Assembly (NCBI RefSeq): GCF_008642375.1
Contig: NZ_CP029194.1
Location: 1,612,001-1,676,000, forward strand
DNA: 64,000 nucleotides
Direction of reading: 5' to 3'
Origin: Streptomyces venezuelae
GTDB lineage: Bacteria > Actinomycetota > Actinomycetes > Streptomycetales > Streptomycetaceae
The position numbers and the translations under genes are program-made. Shown here piece by piece: positions 13,973 through 21,479 of this stretch (position 1 is the stretch's first letter; every line of letters begins with the position of its first letter). Under the pieces are notes generated by a model, which was not told where the DNA came from, ran no database searches, and worked only from the letters and a program-made list of their open reading frames with translations.

Positions 13973-14924
13973 TGTACCGCCGGGCGAGCGTCCGTACGGT
14001 CTCCGCGATGCGGGTGCGGAGCTCCGCGGGGGCCAGCACCTCCACGTCGGTGCCGAGCGCGAGGAAGGTGTCGTGGGCGTGGTCGGTCGACTCGACGGGG
14101 AGGGTGGCCCGGGTCCAGCCGTCCGGCTCCGGGGTGCCGGTCGCGGCGAGCGCCCGGGCGGCGGCGCCGGTCAGCCGGGCCGCGCCGGCCGCGGAGACGC
14201 GGACCAGTGCCTCGCCCCGGTGCAGTCGGGCGTGGAAGTCGGCCTGGCTCGCGCGCCAGTGCCCGGCGAGGTCGAAACCCTCCGGGACGGTGGCCTCCTC
14301 GTCGGTGACGGTGAGGTCGAGGATCTGGTCGACGCGGTAGGTGCGGGGGCCGGGCCCCGCGACCAGGTACCAGCGGCCGGCCTTGAGGACGAGGCCGTAC
14401 GGTTCGAGGCGCCGGTCGACGTCGGTCGGCGCCGTCCAGCGCCGGTAGCGGAGCTCCAGGACACGGCCGGTGCGGACCGCGTCGGCGACCTGGGGCAGGA
14501 ACGGCGCCTCGTGGCCCTCGTCGTACCAGCCGGGGGCGTCGATGTGGAAGCGGGCCCGCAGCCGGTCGACGTGCTCGCGCAGCGGCGCCGGGAGGCCCGC
14601 GCGCAGTTTCAGCCGGGCGTCGGTGAAGTGCGCTCCGAGGCCCAGCCCTTCGGCGGCGCCGGGCATGCCGGCGAGGACGAGCGCCTCGGCCTCGCGGGTG
14701 TACAGGTCGGTGAGGCCGGAGCGGTGCCCGGCGAGAAGTCGGTAGCCGCCGCGGTGTCCGGCGTCACCGTAGAGCGGCACCCCGGCGAGGTGCAGCGACT
14801 CGACGTCGCGGTAGACGGTGCGGACGGAGACCTCCAGCTCCGCGGCGAGCTCGGCGGCGGTCATCCGGCCCCGGGTGCGGAGCAGCAGAAGGATCGAGAG
14901 GAGCCGGCTGGACTTCACTGACAC
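13968..14924 (-). CDS. YafY/WYL-domain transcriptional regulator
   Basis: A 318-residue regulator with an N-terminal HTH_11 winged helix (residues 5-60, MTAAELAAELEVSVRTVYRD) and a WYL domain in the middle (YGLVLKAGRWYLVAG), followed by a C-terminal extension. This family mostly represses a divergent gene and itself through a near-perfect dyad. The start is a GTG at 14924; an alternative in-frame GTG lies two codons later. Either start lies inside the 33-bp dyad at 14910-14942, so the regulator's own translation start is covered by its probable operator. Divergent partner begins at 14958. Confidence 0.9.
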   Translation of the reverse strand: MSVKSSRLLSILLLLRTRGRMTAAELAAELEVSVRTVYRDVESLHLAGVPLYGDAGHRGGYRLLAGHRSGLTDLYTREAEALVLAGMPGAAEGLGLGAHFTDARLKLRAGLPAPLREHVDRLRARFHIDAPGWYDEGHEAPFLPQVADAVRTGRVLELRYRRWTAPTDVDRRLEPYGLVLKAGRWYLVAGPGPRTYRVDQILDLTVTDEEATVPEGFDLAGHWRASQADFHARLHRGEALVRVSAAGAARLTGAAARALAATGTPEPDGWTRATLPVESTDHAHDTFLALGTDVEVLAPAELRTRIAETVRTLARRYT

Positions 14925-14942
14925 AAGGTGTCAGTGAAGTCC
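14910..14942. promoter_or_regulatory. Perfect 15-bp-arm dyad covering the YafY regulator start
   Basis: GGACTTCACTGACAC (14910-14924), a 3-bp spacer AAG and GTGTCAGTGAAGTCC (14928-14942) form a perfect inverted repeat. It lies exactly at the divergent starts of the WYL regulator and the plus-strand gene, with TGACAC/GTGTCA at its core. Such TGACAC-type dyads are typical of YafY-like autoregulators. Both arms could be read as GTG-initiated MSVKSS, an accident of the symmetry. Confidence 0.85.
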
Positions 14943-14957
14943 TCCTACAGTCCAGCC

Positions 14958-15470
14958 ATGGCTTTCGCAGAGAAGTACCTCCTCGCGCTGCCGCCGGTCG
15001 AGATCGCCGGGCGGCAGCTCAAGCGCTACCACGTCACCTCCGATCCGGCGGGCATCGAACCGGAGGTCGAGAAGGCGGCGTACGCACTGCTTCCGGAGCT
15101 TCTGCCGCCGCCGGACGGCACGGCCGCGGCGGGCTTCGTGGTGCTGCACCGGGGCGACGACACCGGCGCGTACCTCAACGCGTACAGCTGGGTGTGGGAC
15201 AACGTGCTCCACTTCGGCGGCGCCGCCGCCGGCCAGGCCGCCCTCGACTGCCCCGACACCGACCCGACGCACTTCGTCCGGGTGGACCGCTCGTGGATCG
15301 GCTGCGTGTGGGAGCTCGCCCCGGTCGGGCACGAACGCGACTCCTGGATACGCCACATGCTGACCCCGGACGCACCGGACCTGTCGGGCTATCTCGCGGA
15401 CGTGCTGCCCTCCGGCACGACGGGTAACGGGAGTGTTCAGCCGCGCCTGACGAAGCGGGCCAGCCGGTAG
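14958..15470 (+). CDS. Conserved protein of unknown function, divergent from YafY regulator
   Basis: A 170-residue soluble protein that I do not recognise by name. It contains an aromatic-rich core (YLNAYSWVWDNVLHFGG and SWIGCVWELAPVGHERDSW) and no signal peptide or membrane segment. The ATG at 14958 is preferred over an in-frame GTG at 14928 because the latter lies inside the operator dyad. Position opposite a WYL regulator makes it the probable regulated target. Its last 34 bases overlap the 3' end of the convergent methyltransferase gene. Confidence 0.75.
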   Translation: MAFAEKYLLALPPVEIAGRQLKRYHVTSDPAGIEPEVEKAAYALLPELLPPPDGTAAAGFVVLHRGDDTGAYLNAYSWVWDNVLHFGGAAAGQAALDCPDTDPTHFVRVDRSWIGCVWELAPVGHERDSWIRHMLTPDAPDLSGYLADVLPSGTTGNGSVQPRLTKRASR

Positions 15471-16183
15471 CGCGGGTCGTCCCGGGGGCGGTCCTGCTCC
15501 GGGAGGGCCTCCAGGGCGGCGGCGAGCGCCTCGGTGGTGGCCGGGTCGCCGGTGTACCAGGAGGCGAAGTAGCCGCTGCGCAGTCTCCGTACGGTGTCGC
15601 CCGGGGTGCGGCCCTGTCCGTGGCCCTCGAAGTGGGTGCCGGGGGCGGCGCCGAGGCCGTGGGCGGCGGCGTGACGGGTGATCAGGTCCGAGCGGTCGCC
15701 GGCGACGGTCTCCGAGCGGTGGGGGCGGAGGATGTCGTCGATGTCGCTGCCGACGTCGTGGGCCGCGTCCTTGTCGACGGTGGCGATCAGGACGCCGCCG
15801 GGGCGCAGGACGCGGGCCGCTTCGGCGACGATCTCGGGGGCGAAGGGGACGAGGTGCAGCAGCCAGACGGCGGAGACCGCGTCCAGGGAGGCGTCGGGCA
15901 GGGGCAGTCGCCGGGCGTCGGCGCGGACCGTCCGGCCCGGCAGGCGTTTGGTGGCCGCCTTGAGCATCGCGTGGGCGGCGTCGGCCCCGTACACCCGCAG
16001 GCCGGTCCTGGTGAGGCGCTCGGTGACGAGGCCGGTGCCGCAGGCGAGGTCGAGGAGCGTGCGCGCGCCGGGCGGCACGAGGCGCAGCACGGCCTCGGCC
16101 GCGGCCTCGGCGCGGGGCACGCCGCCGCGGGTCCGGTCGTAGTGCGCCGCCTCGGCCTCGTAGTCGAGCATGGTGTCCGCCAT
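15437..16183 (-). CDS. Class I SAM-dependent methyltransferase
   Basis: A 248-residue methyltransferase with motif I LLDLACGTGLV near residue 42, an acidic YGADAAHAML segment and the post-motif LPLPDASLDAVSAVWLLHLV typical of the methyltransferase 11 (UbiE-like) group. Motif RVLRPGGVLIATV follows. Acceptor unknown. ATG at 16183; a second in-frame ATG four codons later could also serve. Convergent and overlapping with the 170-residue protein gene, and 48 bp before the pterin dehydratase stop, so it is probably transcribed alone. Confidence 0.88.
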   Translation of the reverse strand: MADTMLDYEAEAAHYDRTRGGVPRAEAAAEAVLRLVPPGARTLLDLACGTGLVTERLTRTGLRVYGADAAHAMLKAATKRLPGRTVRADARRLPLPDASLDAVSAVWLLHLVPFAPEIVAEAARVLRPGGVLIATVDKDAAHDVGSDIDDILRPHRSETVAGDRSDLITRHAAAHGLGAAPGTHFEGHGQGRTPGDTVRRLRSGYFASWYTGDPATTEALAAALEALPEQDRPRDDPRYRLARFVRRG

Positions 16184-16231
16184 GCGGATGATCTTACGTA
16201 GGGGCGCGGGGGAACGGGCGGGAACGGCTGT

Positions 16232-16537
16232 TCAGTTGGCGCCGTGGCCCGGCGCGATCCCCTCCACGCGCTCGGCGAGCCTGAAGTCCAGCTCCGTGAC
16301 GGCCCCGCCGACGGAGTGGGTGTTCACGGACACGGCCACGGTGTTGTAGCCGAGGGTCAGGTCGGAGTGGTGGTCGAGCTCCTGCTGGATCTGGGCCACG
16401 TGCACGACGAGGGCGGTCGCGGCGAAGTGGTCGCCGAGCCGGTAGGTGCGGATGAGGTGGTCGCTCTCGACGGACCATCCGGGGAGCTCCCGCAGTCGGT
16501 CCTCGATCTCCTTCTGCGACAGTGGCTGTGTGGGCAC
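16232..16537 (-). CDS. phhB: 4a-hydroxytetrahydrobiopterin dehydratase (pterin-4a-carbinolamine dehydratase)
   Basis: A 101-residue protein of typical length for the family. It regenerates quinonoid dihydropterin after aromatic amino acid hydroxylation by dehydrating pterin-4a-carbinolamine. The signature is ELDHHSDLTLGYNTVAV, with His56-His57 and the later His74 in VNTHSVGG as the active-site histidines. GTG start at 16537 lies behind GGAGGGAGC. Divergent from the XRE regulator gene. No pterin-dependent hydroxylase is visible in this window. Confidence 0.92.
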   Translation of the reverse strand: MPTQPLSQKEIEDRLRELPGWSVESDHLIRTYRLGDHFAATALVVHVAQIQQELDHHSDLTLGYNTVAVSVNTHSVGGAVTELDFRLAERVEGIAPGHGAN

Positions 16538-16627
16538 GGTGGTGCTCCCTCCGGTCGGGTGGTGCGCGGTGCGGGACGGGTCCCCCGGGGAAGCTACCCG
16601 GGTCCCCCACTGGGATACCGTCTGGCC

Positions 16628-17446
16628 ATGACGACTGTCGTGAGCGACACGGGGGTAGGGCCGCTGCTGCGCGGATGGCGTGAGCAGCGGCGGATGAGTC
16701 AGCTGGAGCTCGCGCTGCGTGCCGACTCCTCGGCGCGGCACATCTCCTTCGTGGAGACGGGCCGTTCCCGGCCGAGCGAGGAGATGGTGCTCAGGCTGGC
16801 CGAGCACCTGGACGTGCCGGTGCGGGAGCGGAACGCGCTGCTGCTGGCAGCCGGTTACGCACCCCGGTACACGGAGTCGCCGCTCGGCGCCCCGCACCTG
16901 GACGTGCTGCGGGAGGGCATCGAGCGGCTGTTGCAGGGGTACGAGCCGTATCCGGCGTTCGTGGTGGACGGCTCGTACACGGTGGTGGCGGCCAACCGGG
17001 GCATCGGGCTGCTGCTCGACGGACTGCCGGATCATCTGATCGCCCCGCCGCTGAACGCGATGCGGCTCACCCTCCACCCGGAGGGCCTCGCGCCGCGGAT
17101 CCGGAACCTTCGGGAGTGGCGGGGGCATCTGCTGGCCCAGATGGAGCGGCAGATCGCGCTGGCCCGGTCGGAGGCGCTGCGCGCGCTGTACGAGGAGGTG
17201 GCGGCGTATCCGCTGCCGCCGGGCGCGGAGGAGGAGAGCGCGCCCGGCACGGAGCCGTATCCGTACATCGCGCTGCCGATGCGGATCGAGCACGACGGAC
17301 GGATCCTGTCGTTCGTGTCGTCGATCTCGACGTTCAACACGCCGATGGACGTGACCGTCGCCGAGCTGGCCATCGAGACGCTGCTCCCGGCCGACGCGGA
17401 GACGGTCGCGTACCTCCGGTCCCTGGCGGCGGCGGTCAGCGAGTAG
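16628..17446 (+). CDS. XRE-family regulator with MmyB-like ligand-binding domain
   Basis: A 272-residue regulator with an N-terminal XRE helix-turn-helix (residues 10-68; RRMSQLELALRADSSARHIS) and a C-terminal MmyB-like/MLTR ligand-binding domain (FVVDGSYTVVAANRGIGLLL). This is a large actinobacterial family, usually next to an oxidoreductase or membrane protein it regulates. ATG at 16628 leaves a short leader; a longer in-frame extension upstream has no protein-like features. Its stop overlaps the convergent membrane-protein gene by 11 bp. Confidence 0.9.
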   Translation: MTTVVSDTGVGPLLRGWREQRRMSQLELALRADSSARHISFVETGRSRPSEEMVLRLAEHLDVPVRERNALLLAAGYAPRYTESPLGAPHLDVLREGIERLLQGYEPYPAFVVDGSYTVVAANRGIGLLLDGLPDHLIAPPLNAMRLTLHPEGLAPRIRNLREWRGHLLAQMERQIALARSEALRALYEEVAAYPLPPGAEEESAPGTEPYPYIALPMRIEHDGRILSFVSSISTFNTPMDVTVAELAIETLLPADAETVAYLRSLAAAVSE

Positions 17447-17858
17447 CGGTCACGGCGCGCAGGGCGGTCCACTGGAGCAGGGCGAACCCGGCGACGGTGG
17501 CCGCCTGCACCGGCGTCCACAGCAGGCCGGCGGTGGTCGGCTCCAGCCAGGCGAAGAGGGCGACGACGCTCAGGACGGCCCAGAGGGCGTTGAGGTCGAT
17601 GACGAGCTTGACGCCGAGGGCCGGGGGCTGCGGGCGGCTCGCGAGCCAGGCGACGCCCCCGGCGTACGCGGTGAGGAAGATGCCGAGTTCGAGCAGCAGG
17701 GCCGCGTCGATGCCGAGGAGCTCGCCGAGCGGCCCGGAGGCCGTGAGGTAGGCGAGGCCGTTGGCGCCGGTGACGAGGGCGTCGAGGCCGAGGAAGCGGC
17801 GCACCGCGGTCTGCGGCCGGGTGGTGCGGGCGAGACCGTTCAGCAGGGCCTGGGACAT
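17436..17858 (-). CDS. Small integral membrane protein, four predicted helices
   Basis: A 140-residue hydrophobic protein with about four membrane segments separated by short loops and an Arg-rich N-terminus (RTTRPQTAVRRF). No catalytic motif seen; not assigned to a family with confidence. ATG at 17858. Convergent with, and overlapping, the XRE regulator gene; a perfect 7-bp-arm dyad lies 116 bp upstream of its start and may be its operator. Confidence 0.75.
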   Translation of the reverse strand: MSQALLNGLARTTRPQTAVRRFLGLDALVTGANGLAYLTASGPLGELLGIDAALLLELGIFLTAYAGGVAWLASRPQPPALGVKLVIDLNALWAVLSVVALFAWLEPTTAGLLWTPVQAATVAGFALLQWTALRAVTATR

Positions 17859-17973
17859 GGCGGATCACCCTCCATGGGGACGTTCGGGGCTGGTGGCGGG
17901 TCCGGAGCCCGAGCGGAGTGCGCCGCCCGGGTTCCGGTGTTCATGAGCATGCCGGGCGGCCGCGTAGGGGTCG

Positions 17974-17990
17974 ATTACCTGGGAGGTAAT
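17974..17990. promoter_or_regulatory. Candidate operator ATTACCT-GGG-AGGTAAT
   Basis: A perfect 7-bp inverted repeat with a 3-bp spacer in AT-rich bases, unusual in this GC-rich gap. It lies 116 bp upstream of the minus-strand membrane protein and 158 bp upstream of the broken IclR gene. TetR- or MarR-type regulators bind dyads of this size; no such regulator is adjacent. Confidence 0.6.
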
Positions 17991-18005
17991 GCGGGCGGTG
18001 CGGGC

Positions 18006-18048
18006 GGGTGCGGGGTGCGGGTGCGGGTGTGGGTGCGGGTGCGGGTGC
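18006..18048. repeat. GGGTGC hexamer tandem repeat
   Basis: Seven GGGTGC-like hexamers (one GGGTGT, one extra G after the first unit) lie in the gap upstream of the broken IclR gene. Minus-strand translation would read His-Pro repeats, but no credible gene uses that frame. The G-rich runs could form secondary structure. Confidence 0.85.
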
Positions 18049-18147
18049 GGGAGGAAAGTGACGGTCCGCCAGGTCCGTACGAGCCGATCGAACAAGGCTT
18101 CGACCAACGGGGGTTCGAAGGGGGTGGGTGCTCGGAAGACTGGACCC

Positions 18148-18781
18148 ATGGCCCCCTCGAAGCCCAGCTCCACGCCCGCTCCCACGCTCATAAGTTCCGT
18201 ACGCCGTGCGCTCGTCCTGCTCGAGACGGTCGCCGAGCACGGTGAGATCACCGCCAAGCGGCTCTCGCGGGAGGCCCGGCCGCCGCTGCCGACCACGTAC
18301 CACCTTCTGCGGACCCTGGTGCACGACGGCTATCTGCGGCGCGAGCACGGGACGTTCCGGCTCGGGCCCGCCGGCGGGGAGCGCGGAGCACCGGGCCGTC
18401 GAGGAGTGGGCGGACTTCCGGACGACCGCGCACGCCCACGCGCTCGGCCAGTGCCTGCTCGCGCAGCTGCCACCGGAGGCCCGGCGCGCCCATCTGGCCC
18501 GGCGGCCGGTGGCCGCACTGACCCCACGCACGGTCCGGGACGAGGAGGCCCTCCTGACCCGGCTGGCCGGGGTCCGGCGGGGGGCGCCGGTGCTCGAACG
18601 GGAGGAGTGCCTCCTCGGCGCGGTGTGCGCGGCGGTGCCGATCACGGTGGGCGGGGTCCACTCGGCGGTCGGCTTCTCGCTGCCGGCGGGTGAGCGCGCG
18701 CGGCTCGCGTCGACGGCGGAGCTGCTGCGGGAGCGGCTCGAACGGGCGCTGAGGGCACCGGCGTTCGCGGTGCTGACCTGA
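18148..18781 (+). pseudogene. IclR-family regulator, frameshifted and internally deleted
   Basis: The ATG at 18148 opens an IclR helix-turn-helix (SSVRRALVLLETVAEHGEIT, then TTYHLLRTLVHDGYL and FRLGPA) that runs out of frame near 18370. The second frame then gives a clear IclR effector-domain C-terminus (AVEEWADFRTTAHAHALGQC, ECLLGAVCAAVPIT) to a TGA at 18779-18781. Between the two halves only about ten codons remain where IclR proteins have roughly 65-70 residues, so a deletion removed the first part of the ligand domain as well as the frame. Probably inactive; the separate N-terminal domain could still be made. Confidence 0.75.
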
Positions 18782-18821
18782 GCGCGGCGGTCCGGGGCTC
18801 GGGCTGCGGGCTGCGGGCTGC

Positions 18822-20690
18822 TCAGTACGCGGCCTTGCGGTGGCCGATGAAGGCGCGCAGGCGGGTCGTGTCGGCGGCGGTCCAGTCGGGTGGCGGCAGG
18901 ACCGCCGCCCAGCCGTCGACGGCGCCGGCCCCGTACCGGTGACCGTGCGGGGCGTCGACGCCGTAGGAGACGGTCATGTCGACGGAGGTCTGCCAGAAGG
19001 CGACGAAGGGGAACCAGCTGATCTCGGGAGTGACGTCGGGGCCGAGCGGTTCGTCGAGCCATTCGGGGCGGTCGAGGAGCAGTTCGGGCGACCACCAGAC
19101 GACGGGGTCGGAGGCGTTCTGCAGGTAGACCGCGCGCGGGCGTTGCCAGTCGGCGGCGGGGCGTTCGAGGTCGGTGCGGGGGAACTGGGCGAAGCGGATG
19201 TGGGCGCCGCCGCGGTACTCGGGGCGCCAGACGGGGCTGCCCGGGTCGCGGTCGCGGCGGATCTCCCGGGAGATCGGCGAGAAGTGGGGCGGGCCCATCA
19301 GGAGGGCGCCGTCGGTTCCGGCGAGGAGCGCGTCGGCGGTGCCGAAGGAGGCTTCGACGGCGTAGGCGCCGAGGCTCTCGCCGGTGACGACGAGCTTCGG
19401 CCGCCGGTCGGCGGGGAGGCTGCCGAGGCGGGCGCGGACGGCCTCGAGGAGGGCCCGGGTGGCCTGTCCGGCCTTCTCCTTGTCGACGAGGAAGGAGACC
19501 CAGCTCGGGAGGTACGAGTACTGGACGGCGACGATCGCGGTGTCGCCGCCGTACATGTACTCCAGGGCCTCGGCGACGTTCGGGTCGATCCAGCCGGTGC
19601 CGGTGGTCCCGGCGACGGCGAGGACGGCGCGGTCGAAGGCGCCGGTCCGTTCGAGTTCGCGGACGGCGAGACGGGCCTGGGCGGCGAAGGGCGGGTCGTC
19701 GGTGAAGGCGGCGGGCAGCGCGGAGGGTACGTAGACACGGACCGGGTCGCGGGCGGGCCGGCCGGTCCAGGCGGTGAGGGCGGAGCGGGTGGGTGTGGAG
19801 CCGGTGAAGTTGCGGCCCTGGTAGCCGAGGTCCTGCCAGGGGACGAGGGAGCCGGGGCCGCCGGTGACGTGGCGGGAGGCGGGGCGCCGGATGCCGTCCT
19901 TGGTGCCGCCGTTGGTGGCCTCGGCGATCCGGTCGGCGAGGTCGACGACGCCCCGGTCGAAGACGACGTCGCGGACGCCGACGAGGACGACGAGGGCGGA
20001 GAGGGCCGCGCCGACGGCGAAGGCGACGGGGCGCGGCAGGAGCCGGCCGAGGAGCCGGATCAGGGTGACGGCTCCGAGCCGGACGGAGCGGGCGACGAGG
20101 AGCGCCGCGAGGAGGAGGCCGAGGGCGATCAGCGCGATCATCGGCGTGTGCCAGGTGAGCGTGGGCGGGAGGTCTTGCAGGACCCGGAGCTGACGCTGCA
20201 TCCGGGCGCTCTCGGAGATGAGCCAGACGGCGAGGACCGGGCTGAGCAGCCAGTACGCCTGCCAGCAGCGGGTGCGGGTCCGCTCGGCGGGGCGGCGGCG
20301 CACGAGGGCCCGGAAGAGCCAGGCGAGGGTGGAGCCGAGGGCGTAGCCGATGGCGGCGGTGATGCCGCCGACGATGCCCTGGAGATACCAGGGCCGGGGC
20401 ACGAGGGAGGGCGTGAGGCTGGACCAGAAGAAGACGGTGGCTAAGCAGAGTGCCGTGAGGTCGGGCCAGCGGCGGATGCGGTACGCGGGGTCGGGTCTGT
20501 CCCAGTAGGGGCGCCGCGCGAAGGCGAGGAGCCGGGCGGCGGCGCGGGAGCCGGCAGGGGCGTCGGGACCGGCGGCGGCGCGGGGGCCGGTGAGGGCGTC
20601 GGTGCCGGTGGTTGTCGCGGGGTCGGGGCCCGGGCCGGACGCGGGTCCGGCGGACCGATCGGGGCTGGTGTTCCGGTCGGTCGAGGTCAT
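18822..20690 (-). CDS. Membrane-anchored alpha/beta hydrolase (two-domain DUF type)
   Basis: A 622-residue protein. Residues 75-245 contain about five membrane helices (alpha/beta-hydrolase family N-terminus type), and residues 290-620 form an alpha/beta hydrolase domain with the nucleophile elbow GESLG, Ser439. Homologues are common in actinobacteria and sit in the membrane; their substrate is generally not known. The ATG at 20690 is preferred over an in-frame TTG at 20726. The first 50 residues are Pro/Ala/Thr-rich and probably disordered. Confidence 0.85.
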   Translation of the reverse strand: MTSTDRNTSPDRSAGPASGPGPDPATTTGTDALTGPRAAAGPDAPAGSRAAARLLAFARRPYWDRPDPAYRIRRWPDLTALCLATVFFWSSLTPSLVPRPWYLQGIVGGITAAIGYALGSTLAWLFRALVRRRPAERTRTRCWQAYWLLSPVLAVWLISESARMQRQLRVLQDLPPTLTWHTPMIALIALGLLLAALLVARSVRLGAVTLIRLLGRLLPRPVAFAVGAALSALVVLVGVRDVVFDRGVVDLADRIAEATNGGTKDGIRRPASRHVTGGPGSLVPWQDLGYQGRNFTGSTPTRSALTAWTGRPARDPVRVYVPSALPAAFTDDPPFAAQARLAVRELERTGAFDRAVLAVAGTTGTGWIDPNVAEALEYMYGGDTAIVAVQYSYLPSWVSFLVDKEKAGQATRALLEAVRARLGSLPADRRPKLVVTGESLGAYAVEASFGTADALLAGTDGALLMGPPHFSPISREIRRDRDPGSPVWRPEYRGGAHIRFAQFPRTDLERPAADWQRPRAVYLQNASDPVVWWSPELLLDRPEWLDEPLGPDVTPEISWFPFVAFWQTSVDMTVSYGVDAPHGHRYGAGAVDGWAAVLPPPDWTAADTTRLRAFIGHRKAAY

Positions 20691-20770
20691 CGGATCAGCC
20701 TCGTACGTCCGTACACCCGTCCGCAAATCGTATTTCCGCCGGGGGCCCGCGTCGGTCCGCGTCCGGGCGT

Positions 20771-20923
20771 TCAGCGGGTGCGGTCCTCCCGGGGGGCGGG
20801 CGGCTCGGTCACCGGGGCGGGTGCCGGTTCGGCCGGTTCGGCGGAGCGGTGGTCGGCGCGCTGGGCGCGGGAGGCCTCGGCGCGCAGCAGGGCCTGGAGG
20901 ACGGCGTACGGGTCGACGGGCAT
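20771..20923 (-). CDS. Conserved small protein, 50 residues
   Basis: Begins MPVDPYAVLQALLRAEASRA, a start I recall as recurring in small Streptomyces proteins, and continues with a Pro/Ala-rich tail. A GAGGAG ribosome site precedes the ATG at 20923. Too short for a fold assignment; the first 25 residues could be an amphipathic helix. It is on the same strand as the hydrolase gene downstream and the hypothetical gene upstream. Confidence 0.65.
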   Translation of the reverse strand: MPVDPYAVLQALLRAEASRAQRADHRSAEPAEPAPAPVTEPPAPREDRTR

Positions 20924-20979
20924 GGCGGAACTCCTCGCGGGGGGGGTGATGTAGGGGGCTGCCGGGAGGTGCGGGCCTC

Positions 20980-21378
20980 TCAGCAGCGCATCACCACGCA
21001 CCGGAGCGCGTCGCCACGCGGGGAGGGTACGGGAGCGGGGGCGGCGCCACGGGAGCGCCGGCGGGCGGTACGGGGGCGGCGGCGCGCGGGGGTCGGCCTG
21101 ACCCGCGTGCGGTGGCGCCTGGCCCGGCCGGGGAGCCCGGCCTCCGCCGCCGCGGGGTCGAACGTCTCGCCGCCCTGGTCGGGGGCCGGCGCCGGGGCGG
21201 GGGCAGAGGTCGCGGGACGGAGCTCGACGGCGCCGGTGAGGGCGTTGGCCGCGCCCGCGCCGAGGAGCGCGACGAGGATCAGGAGGAGCGCGACGCACCG
21301 CGGTCCGCCCGGCACGGGGCGCGTCCGGCGGCCCGCCGGGGTGGCGGGCGTCGCGGTCGGCTCGGGCACGGGGCTCAC
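20980..21378 (-). CDS. Hypothetical single-pass membrane protein
   Basis: A 132-residue reading frame with a Pro/Thr-rich N-terminus, one hydrophobic helix (CVALLLILVALLGAGAANAL), a Pro/Ala linker and a very basic Arg-rich C-terminal third ending in two cysteines. GTG start at 21378 without an obvious ribosome site. Not recognised. The Arg-rich tail is partly what any GC-rich frame would give, so existence is uncertain. Confidence 0.4.
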   Translation of the reverse strand: MSPVPEPTATPATPAGRRTRPVPGGPRCVALLLILVALLGAGAANALTGAVELRPATSAPAPAPAPDQGGETFDPAAAEAGLPGRARRHRTRVRPTPARRRPRTARRRSRGAAPAPVPSPRGDALRCVVMRC

Positions 21379-21479
21379 GGTGATCCGTACTGCCCCGCCC
21401 GGGTCCGCGCGCGGCGCTCCGGGCCCGAGATCCGCCCGGGCGGCCTACGTCCTGGCCCCCGGATTCACCGCACCGGCGG

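Noticed and set aside
14928..14957. GTG start at 14928 for the gene divergent from the YafY regulator
   Set aside because: The first codons would be one arm of the operator dyad; the ATG at 14958 directly follows and starts the protein-like sequence.
18006..18048. GGGTGC repeats as a coding His-Pro repeat protein on the minus strand
   Set aside because: The surrounding minus frame has no start with a ribosome site and no conserved features.
18822..20726. TTG start at 20726 for the membrane alpha/beta hydrolase
   Set aside because: An in-frame ATG at 20690 begins the more usual sequence and avoids a rare start codon.
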